64,000 nucleotides of DNA from Roseiarcus sp963709655 (GTDB lineage Bacteria; Pseudomonadota; Alphaproteobacteria; Rhizobiales; Beijerinckiaceae), in NCBI GenBank assembly GCA_963709655.1, contig CAVPXF010000004.1, positions 372,001 through 436,000 of the forward strand, written 5' to 3'. Positions 30,292-40,512 of this stretch are shown here, piece after piece. A model generated the notes under the pieces. It ran no database searches. It saw only the letters and a program-made list of their open reading frames with translations, and had not been told where the DNA came from. Made by a program: the position numbers and the translations under genes. Position 1 is the first letter of the stretch; each line of letters begins with the position of its first letter.

Positions 30292-31233
30292 ATGCTGACG
30301 GTGTCTGTCGTCATCCCAACATTGGATAGACCCAACCTGCTGCTGCGCGCTCTGCGCAGCGTGTTCAACCAGACCTATCCACACCTCGACGTGATCGTGG
30401 TGGTCGACCGGCCGAGCGAGGAGACCCTCTCGGCGCTGCGCGCGATTGAGGATCCGCGGCTGCGGGTGATCATCAATCCCCGTCCTGTGAACGCGCCGGC
30501 GGCGCGCAATGTCGGCGCCGATCACGCGAAGGGCGACTGGATCGCCTTTCTGGACGATGACGACGAGTGGCTGCCCGAGAAGATCGAAAAGCAGCTCTCG
30601 TTCGGCCTGCGGCGCGGCGAGGTGCTGGTGAGCTGCCTCAGCCGGATCGTCACGCCCCATTCCTCGTATGTCCTGCCGCAGAGGATCTACGACAACGAGA
30701 CCAGGCTGGACGAGTACCTGTTCGACCGTCGCTCGGCGCGCGCCGGGGAGGGATTCCTGCAGACCTCCAGCTTCATGATGCCACGGTTCTTGTTCGAGAA
30801 GGTGCGCTTTTACGAAGACAGGCTGCACGACGACTGGGATTTCGTCCTGCGCCTGTCCAACGAATGGAAGATCCGCATTGAGACAGTCCCGGAAGAGCTG
30901 ACGATCCTCTACATGGAAGAGCAGCGCGCGTCGCTGACGTCGCGTTCGAAGTGGCGCGGCTCGCTCGTCTGGATCGACCAGGTGCGGCCGATGATCAGCC
31001 GGCGCGCCTATGGCGGCTTCTGCTTGGGCGTCGTCGGGTTCAAGGCGGCCCGGGAGCGGGCCTACTCAGCGTTCGGGCTGATCCTGTACAGGGCATTCCG
31101 CTACGGTTCACCGAGCCTCTGGCGCATTTCGACGTACATCAGCGTCTGGCTGCTCCCCGAAGACGCCTATCGGCGTGTGAAGGTTTATCTGAAGCGCATG
31201 GCAAATCCTGCTCATAATGCTCCTGTTTCGTAG
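30292..31233 (+). CDS. GT2-family glycosyltransferase
   Basis: A 313-residue GT-A enzyme. The N-terminus VSVVIPTLDRPNLLLRALRS, the acceptor-side APAARNVGADHAKGDWIAFL and the metal-binding FLDDDDEWLP are standard. ED-type base region is HDDWDFVLRLSNEWKI. ATG 30292 follows AGGAAGG. Cytoplasmic or membrane-associated; no transmembrane segment. Likely extends the repeat unit of the exopolysaccharide. Intact, unlike several neighbours. Confidence 0.92.
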   Translation: MLTVSVVIPTLDRPNLLLRALRSVFNQTYPHLDVIVVVDRPSEETLSALRAIEDPRLRVIINPRPVNAPAARNVGADHAKGDWIAFLDDDDEWLPEKIEKQLSFGLRRGEVLVSCLSRIVTPHSSYVLPQRIYDNETRLDEYLFDRRSARAGEGFLQTSSFMMPRFLFEKVRFYEDRLHDDWDFVLRLSNEWKIRIETVPEELTILYMEEQRASLTSRSKWRGSLVWIDQVRPMISRRAYGGFCLGVVGFKAARERAYSAFGLILYRAFRYGSPSLWRISTYISVWLLPEDAYRRVKVYLKRMANPAHNAPVS

Positions 31234-31916
31234 CGGAGCGGGTCACGCTGCGGCGTCGCCGCGTTCCAGGTAGAGCGGACCGTGTGCGGCTTCGCTTCTT
31301 GCTCATTGAGGATCATGCACCCCGCGCCCAGAGACCAGCTTGCCGAGGCTGGCGCGCCCTTCGGCCACTCTATGCTCGCGCGCATGGCGAGCAGGAACCG
31401 CGTCGTCTACAAATCGTCCGGATGGGTCGGATCCTTCGCCTTGCGGTCAGGCGCCGGGTCCATGGAATCCAACTGAGAGCAACGATATCAACGTAAAAGC
31501 ACTCGGTTGTCGGCGAGCGGCCCGCTTGCGTGCGCGCGCGATCCTAAGTTTTTGCCTGGTTCACCGCGGTAAGGAAGCGTCCGCCGCCGACGTAAATACG
31601 GCGCTTGCAGTTCGCGTCGGCGGACGTCCCCGTTTGGGGGAACATATGCAAAAGAAGGATGGCGTTAAGCCTTTCGCGCCCTTGCCTCTCGCCTCATCCC
31701 GATATCCAATGGAAAATACGTCGGGCGATTTGCGGGCTACCGCAAAGAGGATCGAAGCTTGGCGGAAGGGAAGAAGCGGAACCCGCGGGACCGAGGCCCT
31801 CGCGCATGGGACGGCCCCCTTTTCCCCTTCCCTAGCAACGGCTCAGACGCTCCGCAGTCTGAGCCGTTCAGTTCTCGAGAAGGGCATCTCAGCGGATGCG
31901 CTTGCCGCTGGAGATC
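31234..31916. other. Intergenic region upstream of the NRPS genes
   Basis: A 100-codon frame (31646-31948, after GGGGGAAC) overlaps the NRPS start and looks low-complexity, so I do not call it. The region ends with a strong hairpin at 31837-31868. It should contain the NRPS promoter; no clear -35/-10 pair is seen. Confidence 0.4.
31837..31868 (+). terminator. Perfect 12-bp hairpin 48 bp before the NRPS start
   Basis: AACGGCTCAGAC and GTCTGAGCCGTT are exact complements around an 8-nt loop. It lacks a T-run. It may end transcription from upstream genes or act as an attenuator in the NRPS leader. Confidence 0.5.
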
Positions 31917-33853
31917 ATGCGCCGGAGAAGAGCAGTTATAAGTCGTGACAGTGAAATAAACACGGTTCGAGACTTGATCGACTGCAGAGCTGGCACACAG
32001 CCCGATCTTGCTTTTTTAATCAGCCCCGAAACGGGTCGCGTGTCGACCTTCAAGGGACTGCGGGAGCAGGCCCATCATTTGTGCGCGCGGTTCCGGCAAT
32101 TAGGCTTGGAGCGCGGCGACAAAATTGCGTTCTTGATGGACAACGGGCTGTTCACCGCGCAGTTGTTCCTGGCGGCGATGTACGGCGGCTTTGTCTCGGT
32201 GCCGCTCAACGCGCGCGCCGGCGTGTCTCAATTGTCCTACATGTTGGACCATTGCGACACGAAGGTCGCGTTCGTGGCGAGCCAGTACAACGCGCTGATC
32301 AAAGAAGCTATGGCCTCCATCCGCAGACCGGTTGAAATCATTTCCGCCGACCCGGATAGTTACTTGGAAGGAAGCGAGAGCTTATCGATAACCGGCACAT
32401 TGACGCCGGTCAGCGCGGAGGATCCGGCTCTGCTGATGTACAGTTCGGGAACCACCGGGCAACCGAAGGGGGCCGTTCATACCCACAAGTCCATTTTGGC
32501 TCATGGAAGGAACTCTATTCTCGCCCATGAGCTCACATCGCAAGACCGTTCCCTCCTTGTTCTTCCCATTTATCACATCAATGCCGAGTGCGTGACGCTG
32601 ATTCCGACCCTCATGAGCGGCGGTTCAGTCGTCGTTCCGCACGGCTTCCTCGTTAGCGAGTTCTGGAACTGGTTGGACGACTACCGTTGCACCTGGTCGG
32701 CCGTGGTGCCGACCATCATCGGCCAACTCCTGGATTGGAAGGACCCAAAAGCGGGGAGCCGAGCGGCCTGCTTCCAACGCATCCGCTTTCTGCGATCTTC
32801 GTCGGCGCCGCTCTCGCCCGCGCTGCATCAAGAGTTCCTCGACAAATTCAAGTTGCCGCTGATCCAGGCGATGGGATCGTCCGAAGGTGGCAACGTGTTT
32901 TCAAATCCCGTGCCCCCGGGCATGAACAAAATTGGGTCACCGGGATTGCCGTGGGGATTTGAGACGAGGATTATCGATCGCGAAGGAGCGGAAACACCTC
33001 TCGGAGAGCCGGGCGAGGTGTTGCTTCGCGGCGACGCGATGATGCGGGGCTATTACAAGGACCCGGCCGGAACGGCGGCGGCGTTGGACGCCGAAGGGTG
33101 GCTGCACACCGGCGATCTCGCCTATCAGGATGAGGACGGCTACTTCTTCGTCGTCGGCCGCTCGAAGGAACTAATCATCAAGGGCGGAATGAACATCGCC
33201 CCCAAGCAGATCGACGAGGTTCTGGAGTCGCATCCGGCGGTTCTGGAGGCGGCCGCCGTCGGCGTTCCCGATCGCTACGTCGGCGAGGATATTGTCGCAT
33301 TCGCTGTCTTGCGGGACGAAGCTCACTGCGACGAAAGCGAACTGCTAAGCTTTTGCGAAGGCCGTCTCGGCCATTTCAAGACGCCGAGCGCGCATTCATT
33401 TTGTCCGCGATCTGCCGAAGGGGCCTTCGGGAAAAGTGCAACGGCTGAAGCTTCAGGAGGAATTGGCGACGCAGTCCGTTTCCCTGCCGACATCGGACAT
33501 TCAGAATCGGACGAGGTCGTTAGAAGAGGCGCAGGCGGCGTCGACGCCAAATCGAAGAGACCATCGCGGAAACATGGGCAAGTTTGCTCAAGCCGCCGTT
33601 GGTGGATCCGCAAAGCAACTTTTTCTCATTGGGAGGACACTCGCTTCTCGCCATACAATGCCTGTGCGCGCTTCGCGACAAGCTGCCAATTCGAATGTCG
33701 CTTTCGGATTTCTTCGAGAACCCGACTGTCGCGGAGCAGGCGGCGCTAATCAGGCGTCGGGTTGCGCTCGCCGACAGAGTTTCGGCCGACGTCGCCGCTT
33801 CATGGCGTCCGGACATGTCGCACGATGCGGCGGCGCGCGTCTTGAAGAGATGA
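31917..33853 (+). CDS. Acyl/aryl-AMP ligase fused to a carrier (PCP/ACP) domain, NRPS loading protein
   Basis: First of two coupled NRPS genes. The adenylate-forming domain (about residues 10-490) has the P-loop LLMYSSGTTGQPKGAV, QAMGSSEGGNVF, GWLHTGDLAYQDEDG and the hinge VVGRSKELIIKGGMN. After frame breaks near 33390 (joining HFVRDLPKGPSGKVQRLKL) and near 33540, a carrier domain follows with IEETIAETWASLL and the phosphopantetheine serine in FFSLGGHSLLAIQ. The substrate is probably a carboxylic acid rather than an amino acid, since the sequence resembles acyl-CoA ligases more than amino-acid A domains. The stop overlaps the next start as ATGA. ATG 31917 follows GGAG closely; start uncertain by a few codons. 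Confidence 0.8.
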
Positions 33854-36800
33854 TTCTGCCGCGAGACCGCTCCCTTCCTTGCCCTCTCAGTCCTAACCAG
33901 AAGGACTCTGGTTCATGGAGCAGTCGGATGGCGGAGAGCCCGTTTACAACGAGGCTGAGGCGGTGCGGCTCAGGGGCGAACTGAAGCTCGAGGTGCTGGA
34001 CGGGCGCTGAACGCCGTCGTGGCCCGCCACGAAAATCTACGCACGAGCTTTCGAACGGTCGACAGCGAGCCTGTGGCGTTCGTCCATGACAACTGGCGAC
34101 TGCAAATCAAGCAAATCGATCTGAGTTCGCTGACGCCGGCGCAACGCGAGGCCGAAGTTCGAGCGCTTGCTGATCGACGAGCCGCGGCGTCCATATAAAC
34201 TCGATACAGAGCCGGCAATTCGTGTCACATTGCTCCGCCTGGGACCGACAGAGCACATCTTGATCTTGATGATGCACCACATCATCTGCGATTGGGGGTC
34301 GACTGGCAATCTCTGGCGGGATCTGTCGACCTCGTATCGGGCCGGCTGTCGCGGTCGCCGTTGGAGTTGCCTGCCTCGCCGATCCAGCATGGCGATTACG
34401 CGGTTTGGCAGCAAGACTAGTCAAGCCGGACGAAGTTCGCCGAGGACTTAGCGTATTGGCAGGAGAAACTGCGCGGTGCCCCCGCGCTGCTCGAACTTCC
34501 GACGGATCGACCTCGACCTTCCGTCTTTCCTACCGCGGCGCAAGGCGGCGCTTTCAGATCCCGACGAGCCTAACGCAAGCCTTGCGGAATGCAGCGCGCA
34601 AGAAAAGGTCAGCCTGTTCACGATTTTTGCGCGGCGCTAAACGTCCTGCTTTACCGTTACACGGCGCAAGAGGACATCCTGTTGGGAATCCCGCTCGCCG
34701 ACCGGGATCGGCCGGAATTGCAAACAGTGATCGGCTTTTTGCTGCATACGCATGTGTTGCGAACGCAGCTTGACGGAGACTTGCGCTTCCGAGAGCTGCT
34801 GCTTCGCGTGCAGAAAGACAGTCTTGATCTTTATGCTCATCGCTCTCCCCCTTCGATCGAGGTGGTGAGCGCTCTGCGACCGGCGCGAAGCTCGAGTTAT
34901 TCGCCACTCTTCCAGGTGATGCTCAACTGGCGCGATCGCGATCAGCTGCTCTCGTTCATCGGGCTCGAGGGAATTGAGGTCGAAATCGGTGCTGGCCGAA
35001 AGTCGAACCTCAAAGTTCGACCTGACGCTGATGCTGACTGACGGCGATGACAGCATCGAGCTGGAAATCGAATACAGCACCGATCTATTCGATGAAACTC
35101 GCATCGAGCGCATGCTCGGGCATTTCAACACGGTGCTCGAGGCCGCGGCTGCCAATCCGGACAGCACGACTGTCGGAATTGCCCCTGCTGACCGATGCAG
35201 AGCGCAGCAAATGCTCGTGGAGTGGAACCGGACGGAGGTTCCCTATCCCAAGGACCGGTGCCTGCATGAGCTTTTTGAGGAGCAGGTCGAGCGCACGCCC
35301 GAGGCCGTGGCGGTCGTGTTCGAAGACAAGCAGCTGAGCTATCGCGAGCTCAATCAGCGCGCCAACCAGTTGGCTCGCCATCTGCAGAAGCTGGGGGTGG
35401 GTCCAGACGCGCTCGTCGGAATATGCGTTGAGCGATCGCTCGAGATGGTGGTGGGGCTGCTTGGGCATCCTCAAGGCAGGCGGGGCCTATGTGCCGCTGG
35501 ATCCCACCTATCCGAGCGAACGGCTGGCGTTCATGCTTCGGGATTCGGGCGGCCTCGTGCTTCTGACCCATCAATGCACGCGCGACCGATTAGCGGTTGG
35601 AAGCCGCAACGCCACGGTGCTTTGTCTCGACGCCGATTGGGAGACGATCGCCGCGTCTTCGACCGAGAATCCCGAACGCGCCGCGGGGGCCGAAAATCTC
35701 GCGTACGTGATCTACACCTCCGGATCGACCGGAGAGCCCAAGGGGGTCGAGATCAGGCACCGGAATTTGGCGAACGTCCTATGCGCGATGGCGAAAGAGC
35801 CCGGCGTCACGCCTGGCGACAAGCTGCTGGCCGTGACGACGATAAGCTTCGACATTGCTGCTCTGGAGATCTTTCTTCCGCTTCATCGCCGGCGCACAAG
35901 TTGAGGTGGCGCCGGCGCGGGAGCTACCCGACGGTTTCGCTCTGCGCCAGAGGCTAGAGCGGTCCGGCGCCACGGTCATGCAGGCCACACCGGCGACGTG
36001 GGCGATGCTGATCGAGGCGGGTTGGTCTGGCAATCGCGAGCTGCGGGCGCTGTGTGGCGGCGAGGCGATCACGCCTGCGCTCGCCGATGGATTGCTGATG
36101 CGCGCGAAGGAGGTCTGGAACGTCTATGGTCCTACAGAGGCGACGATTTGGTCGTCGTTCGAGCGTATCCGGACGGGCCAGCCAATCACGATCGGCCGCC
36201 CAATCGCCAATACGCAGTTCTATGTCGTGGATGGGTCGGGTTATCCCGTTCCGATCGGCGTGCCCGGCGAGTTGCTGATCGGCGGCGACGGGCTGGCGCG
36301 GGGTTACTTCCGCCGGCCCCAGTTGACGGCGGAGAGGTTCATCGCCAACCCGTTCAGCCGCGAGTCCGGGACGCGTCTTTACAAGACCGGGGACCTGGTT
36401 CGGCGCCTGCCTAGCGGCGCCATCGAGTTTTTGGGGCGCCTGGACCATCAAGTGAAGATTCGCGGGTTTCGCATCGAGTTGGGCGAAATTGAATCGGTGT
36501 TGGCCGGGCATCCAGCGGTGCGTGAGGCGGTCGTGATCGCCCGCGAGGACGTCCCGGGCGAGAAGCGCCTCGTCGCCTACTTTTGCAGCGAAGAGGATAT
36601 CGCTGCAACGGCTTTGCGCGCCCACCTGGAGCGCGCTTTGCCCGAATACATGGTTCCCGCAGCCTATGTGAGGCTCGGCGCCCTGCCGCTTACCCCCAAC
36701 GGCAAACTGGACCGCCGGGCGCTCCCAGCTCCTGGGGACCAAGCCTTTGGCACACGAGCCGACGACCCGCCCCAGGGGGCGATCGAGACCGCCATCGCCG

Positions 36801-38014
36801 CGATCTGGGCAGAATTTCTGCATCTCGAGCGCGTCGGGCGCCATGACGATTTCTTTGAACTCGGTGGACACTCGCTGTTGGCGCTCCGCGTCATTGGCGC
36901 AATCAACAAGGCGCTGAAGGTACGTCTGCATGTTCCCGCATTTTTCCAGAACCCGACGATCGAGCGTCTGGCGAAGGCTGTGGAGCAGAAGGATCATGTC
37001 GGACACGAACCGCGGGTAGTGCAGTTGCAGTCCGGGCGAGGCGGCCTGCCGCTTTATTTCTTTGGCGCTCGGCCAGAAGAATATCGGCTGGCGCAATCGC
37101 TCGGCGAGAATCGCGCCATCTTTGCGGTCGATGTGCCAATGCCGGCGGACATGCTCGCCACCATGGCGGCCCCGGATCGGTCGGTACTGCCGACCATCGA
37201 ACAACTGGGCGCGCGCTACGCCGACGTGGTGCGCGCGCATGCCAAATCGTCGCCCTGCGTGTTCGGGGGATATTCCTTAGGAGGCAAGATAGCGTTCGAA
37301 GCCGCGCATGCGCTGCGGCGTGGCGGGGGCGATGTCAGATTGGTCCTTCTCGTCGGCGCATGGGCATTCACCTGGAGTGGGGCGACACGCGGTCCGACAT
37401 GGCAGAGTTTGCGCTGGATCTGGCAAGGCGTCGCGAACGGGAGGGGTAGCGCCCCTAGTTACCTGGCGAGATTGAGCGCATCGCTCGCCGATTCCTGGCG
37501 TTTGCTTTTGTGGATGTGGGCGCGGATTCCGCAAATGCTGAAGGGCCGCCTACGTTTGGTGAAGAATCTCTTCTCGCCCGAGGGTCGCCCTTCGGGCTTC
37601 ATTGATACGCAGGGCGGACTGGTCGACCAGTTGGCCATCGATCGGTTGGTTTACATCGCCGGGAGGGCATGGCGGCCGAGGCCGCTCGATGCATTGGGCG
37701 TGCTTTTTCGCGCGAAGGAGCCAAACGAGGAGTTGCTGCCCGGCTACGATTTTGCCAATGGATGGGGTGAACTCTTTGATCGGGGCCTTGAGATCGTCCA
37801 AGCCGCGGGAGACCATTCCTCGATGGTGGTCGATGAAAACCTTCGGGCGCTGGCGCGGCAGATCAACTCCGCGCTCGACCGGTATGAGGCCGAACACAAC
37901 CTGGGGGTCGTTAGGTCTGGTGACGAAACGGATGCTGGCCGCTCCGCTGGGCAACCGGGGTCCGACCGAGAGCTTTCGCAGACCGAAGACGCGGGCATTT
38001 ACGCTTCCCTCTAA
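33850..38014 (+). CDS. Nonribosomal peptide synthetase module C-A-PCP-TE (condensation part frame-broken)
   Basis: Condensation domain (33.86-35.18 kb): LSPNQKD then LWFMEQ (C1), HHIICDWGS in the HHxxxDG position, and PLFQVMLNWRDRD. It has at least nine frame changes and a TAG at 34416-34418. Adenylation domain (35.22-36.73 kb): YVIYTSGSTGEPKGVE, VYGPTEATIWS, YKTGDLVRRLPSG and PLTPNGKLDRR, with breaks near 35463 and 35890. By eye the ten specificity residues are D-I-L-Q-L-G-V-I-W-K, one change from the glycine code. PCP serine is in FELGGHSLLALR. The thioesterase has GYSLGG and GDHSSM. From 35.9 kb on the frame is open. Predicted product: an N-acyl-glycine released by TE. Confidence 0.85.
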
Positions 38015-38663
38015 CGCAACCGTCTCGCCTATTGACGAGGCCGCTAGACTGGGGAGAGGCTATTGGCTCGATCGAACGTCCTACTATTCATATTATAGCT
38101 TTCACGCTGCCAAACTGATTATTCTACGTAATTGTAAATGATAAGCATTTGAAACGGCCACGGGCAGCGGGACTATTTTCTTGTGGTGGCCAAGTTGGAT
38201 GTCGGTCTGCTGGTTGTCGATAATCAAGCCGGCAACCTGACCAAGGCTTGTCCCTTATAGAGCGGTTGGTCAGCGGTGATCGTTTGGCGTTGCGCGACCT
38301 CGAACAGCGGCTTGGGGTCGCGGATCGGCTGGCCGCCTGGCTGGTCATCGGCACCCGACAGATCACCCCTCAGTCGGGCGCCATCCGGCACCGGCTTCTG
38401 ATGATCGGCGCCGGTTCGAGGACCGGATCGACGCAAATCCCCTTCTGGCATATTATCCAATAGCAAATGTTAATTGCGAGCACAACGTTCGCCCGCTGTT
38501 GCGTATGGGTCGCGATGGTCGCTCTCTGTCGGTCATTGGCCAAGATTCCCAAACGGGCCATGCTCGATATCAAACGATGCGCTCGACGCGGTGCACGGCG
38601 ACCAGCAGTAGCGGCTGTTGACGACCCACTGGCCCTGTCCCGGATGACGCCGTCTTGCAATGA
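38015..38663. other. Intergenic stretch after the NRPS, no supported gene
   Basis: Short frames on both strands show no family motif and no plausible ribosome site. The first 120 bp are AT-rich. This separates the convergent NRPS and sulfhydrylase-like genes. Confidence 0.4.
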
Positions 38664-39950
38664 TTACGAAGTATTGGTTACGGCAAAGCGCAGCGCCTGA
38701 TCGAGATCGTCAAGAATGTCCTGGACGTGTTCGATCCCAACGCTGAGCCGAATCGTCTCCGGACGCACGCCTGCGCGAAGCTGTTCTTCAGGCGTCATCT
38801 GCCGATGCGTCGTCGAGGCCGGATGGCAGCATAGCGTGCGGGTGTCGCCGATGTTGACCAGGCGTTTGACGAGTTTGAGCGCGTCGTAGAACCCCTTGGC
38901 GGCCTCCAGACCGCCGACGACGCCGATGGTGAGAAGCGAGGGCGCGCGCCCGCTCAGATACTTGTTCGCCAGCGCGTGGTACGGGTTGTCGGCGAAGCCG
39001 ACATAGTCAACCCAGGCGACGCGCGGATCCGCGCGCAGGAAGTCGGCCACGTCGCGCGCATTGCTGACATGGCGCTCCATGCGCAGCGCGAGTGTCTCGA
39101 TGCCTTGTAGCAGCAGGAAGGCGCTCATTGGCGCGAGGACAGCGCCGGTGGTGCGCTGATAGACGCTGCGCGCGCGGGCGAGGTAGGCTTCACGACCGAA
39201 CCGGTCGACATAGACAAGCCCGTGGTAGGAGTCGTCAGGTTCACAGAACATGGGGAACCTCGAGGCGTGCAACTTCCAATCAAACCCGCCGGAATCGACG
39301 ATCGCTCCCCCCATCGCGGCGCCGTGGCCGCCCATGAACTTGGTCAGGGAGTGTACGACGATATCGGCGCCGTGCTCGATCGGCCGCAATAGGATTGGCG
39401 TCGCGACAGTATTGTCGACGATCAGCGGCAGCCCACGGGCGTGGGCGAGGCTCGCCAGCGCCTCGATGTCGCCGACGTTGCCGGCGGGATTGCCGACGGA
39501 CTCGCAAAAAATCGCGCAGGTCGTTTCGTCAACCAACCGCTCCATATCGGCTGCGCTTGCGCTCCTAGCGAAACGCGCCTGAATGCCGTTGCGCCGTAAC
39601 GTGTAGGCGAGCAGTGTGTGCGTCGTGCCATAGAGTTGCGAGGGCGCAACAATGCTGCCGCCGCGATCGGCGAGTGTCAGAAAGGCATAGTTTAGCGCGG
39701 CTTGGCCCGATGCAACGGCAAGCGCAGCAACACCGCCCTCGAGCATGGCGACCCGCTTCTCCAAGATGTCGGTGGTCGGATTTGCGATCCGACTGTAGCG
39801 AAAGCCGGGGACTTCCAGGTTGAACAGCGCCGCTCCCTGGTCCGCGCTGTCGAATTCATAGGCGACGTTCTGATAGATCGGTGGCGCAACCGCTTTCGTC
39901 GCCGGATCGCAAGTGAAGCCGCCGTGAATTGCGATGGTTTCTCTACGCAT
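38664..39950 (-). CDS. O-acetylhomoserine (thiol)-lyase-like PLP enzyme
   Basis: A 428-residue Cys/Met-metabolism PLP enzyme, the usual length of O-acetylhomoserine sulfhydrylases. Start ATG 39950 (RETIAIHGGFTCDPATKAV), preceded by GAGGGCGGC. Motifs: VAPPIYQNVAYEFDSADQGA, YSRIANPTTDILEKRVAML, the PLP lysine in VVHSLTKFMGGHG and CCHPASTTHRQMTPEEQ. The family does gamma-replacement on O-acylated homoserine, with sulfide or another nucleophile. It is divergent from a heme-oxygenase-like gene and near a MetA homologue that could make its substrate. Housekeeping methionine synthesis is possible, but the neighbourhood suggests a specialised paralogue. Confidence 0.9.
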   Translation of the reverse strand: MRRETIAIHGGFTCDPATKAVAPPIYQNVAYEFDSADQGAALFNLEVPGFRYSRIANPTTDILEKRVAMLEGGVAALAVASGQAALNYAFLTLADRGGSIVAPSQLYGTTHTLLAYTLRRNGIQARFARSASAADMERLVDETTCAIFCESVGNPAGNVGDIEALASLAHARGLPLIVDNTVATPILLRPIEHGADIVVHSLTKFMGGHGAAMGGAIVDSGGFDWKLHASRFPMFCEPDDSYHGLVYVDRFGREAYLARARSVYQRTTGAVLAPMSAFLLLQGIETLALRMERHVSNARDVADFLRADPRVAWVDYVGFADNPYHALANKYLSGRAPSLLTIGVVGGLEAAKGFYDALKLVKRLVNIGDTRTLCCHPASTTHRQMTPEEQLRAGVRPETIRLSVGIEHVQDILDDLDQALRFAVTNTS

Positions 39951-40512
39951 GCCGCCCTCGAAGCGCCCGCGACCCACTCAAGCGCCGCAAGCAGGGAACG
40001 CGGAAAGAGCCGCGCCCGGTTGATCGTTGTTTCGATCCTTACCCGTCATAAGCTCAGATCGAATGTAAACATAGGTTAGGATAAGATTTGCTCCGTGGCC
40101 AGAGGGCGGAGTCGGATCTGCTCGAAAGGGGTACCAGGGTCGGTGTGCGGCTCCGAAGGTAGTAAGATTCCAAATGGCGAATGCCCGAATTTGCTGGAGA
40201 AAGACCGAAAGATCCTGGTATAGAATGCTACCGTTCGATTGCATGTTAACATAAGATCGAACTCGTCATTGCCACGTGTTCAGGGCCGAGCTAGCTGGGC
40301 GTGCCCTGCGCTGGCTAGAAGGGGGTTCGATGCTCGATGTACAACTGTCAATCCCCCAACTGCTTGCTACCTCGTGGTGATGATCGATCGGCTCAACGTG
40401 GGGGTATGAGAAGCTGCAATTCATGACGGATCTGCATTGCGGGGGATAAGCCGAGGCATTGTGTTCAGTTTCTCTGGCACGTGACGTGAATATACCAGCA
40501 AGAAAGGGGAAA
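39951..40512. promoter_or_regulatory. Divergent promoter region with repeated ATGTWAACAT operator-like motifs
   Basis: Separates the PLP-enzyme gene (minus) from the heme-oxygenase-like gene (plus). Site 1 at 40234-40261 is a symmetric dyad: TTCGAT, 3 nt, the palindrome ATGTTAACAT, 3 nt, ATCGAA. Site 2 at about 40058-40076 has GATCGAATGTAAACATAGG, sharing the core and the GATCGAA word. Two such sites about 180 bp apart suggest one regulator controls both directions. I looked for SAM-II-type riboswitch features ahead of the PLP gene and saw none. Confidence 0.5.

Noticed and set aside
31646..31948. 100-codon frame with a good ribosome site upstream of the NRPS
   Set aside because: It overlaps the ligase start and the hairpin, has low-complexity composition and no recognisable family.
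33390..35900. Programmed frameshifting to express the NRPS
   Set aside because: There are many breaks in different directions without slippery sequences, plus an in-frame stop; errors or decay are simpler.
35954..37240. 428-codon minus-strand frame
   Set aside because: Antisense shadow of the NRPS A-PCP region, no motif of its own.
39951..40260. Possible SAM-II or other SAM riboswitch ahead of the OAHS-like gene
   Set aside because: I looked for the pseudoknot words of SAM-II and saw no match on the minus strand; a covariance search would be decisive.
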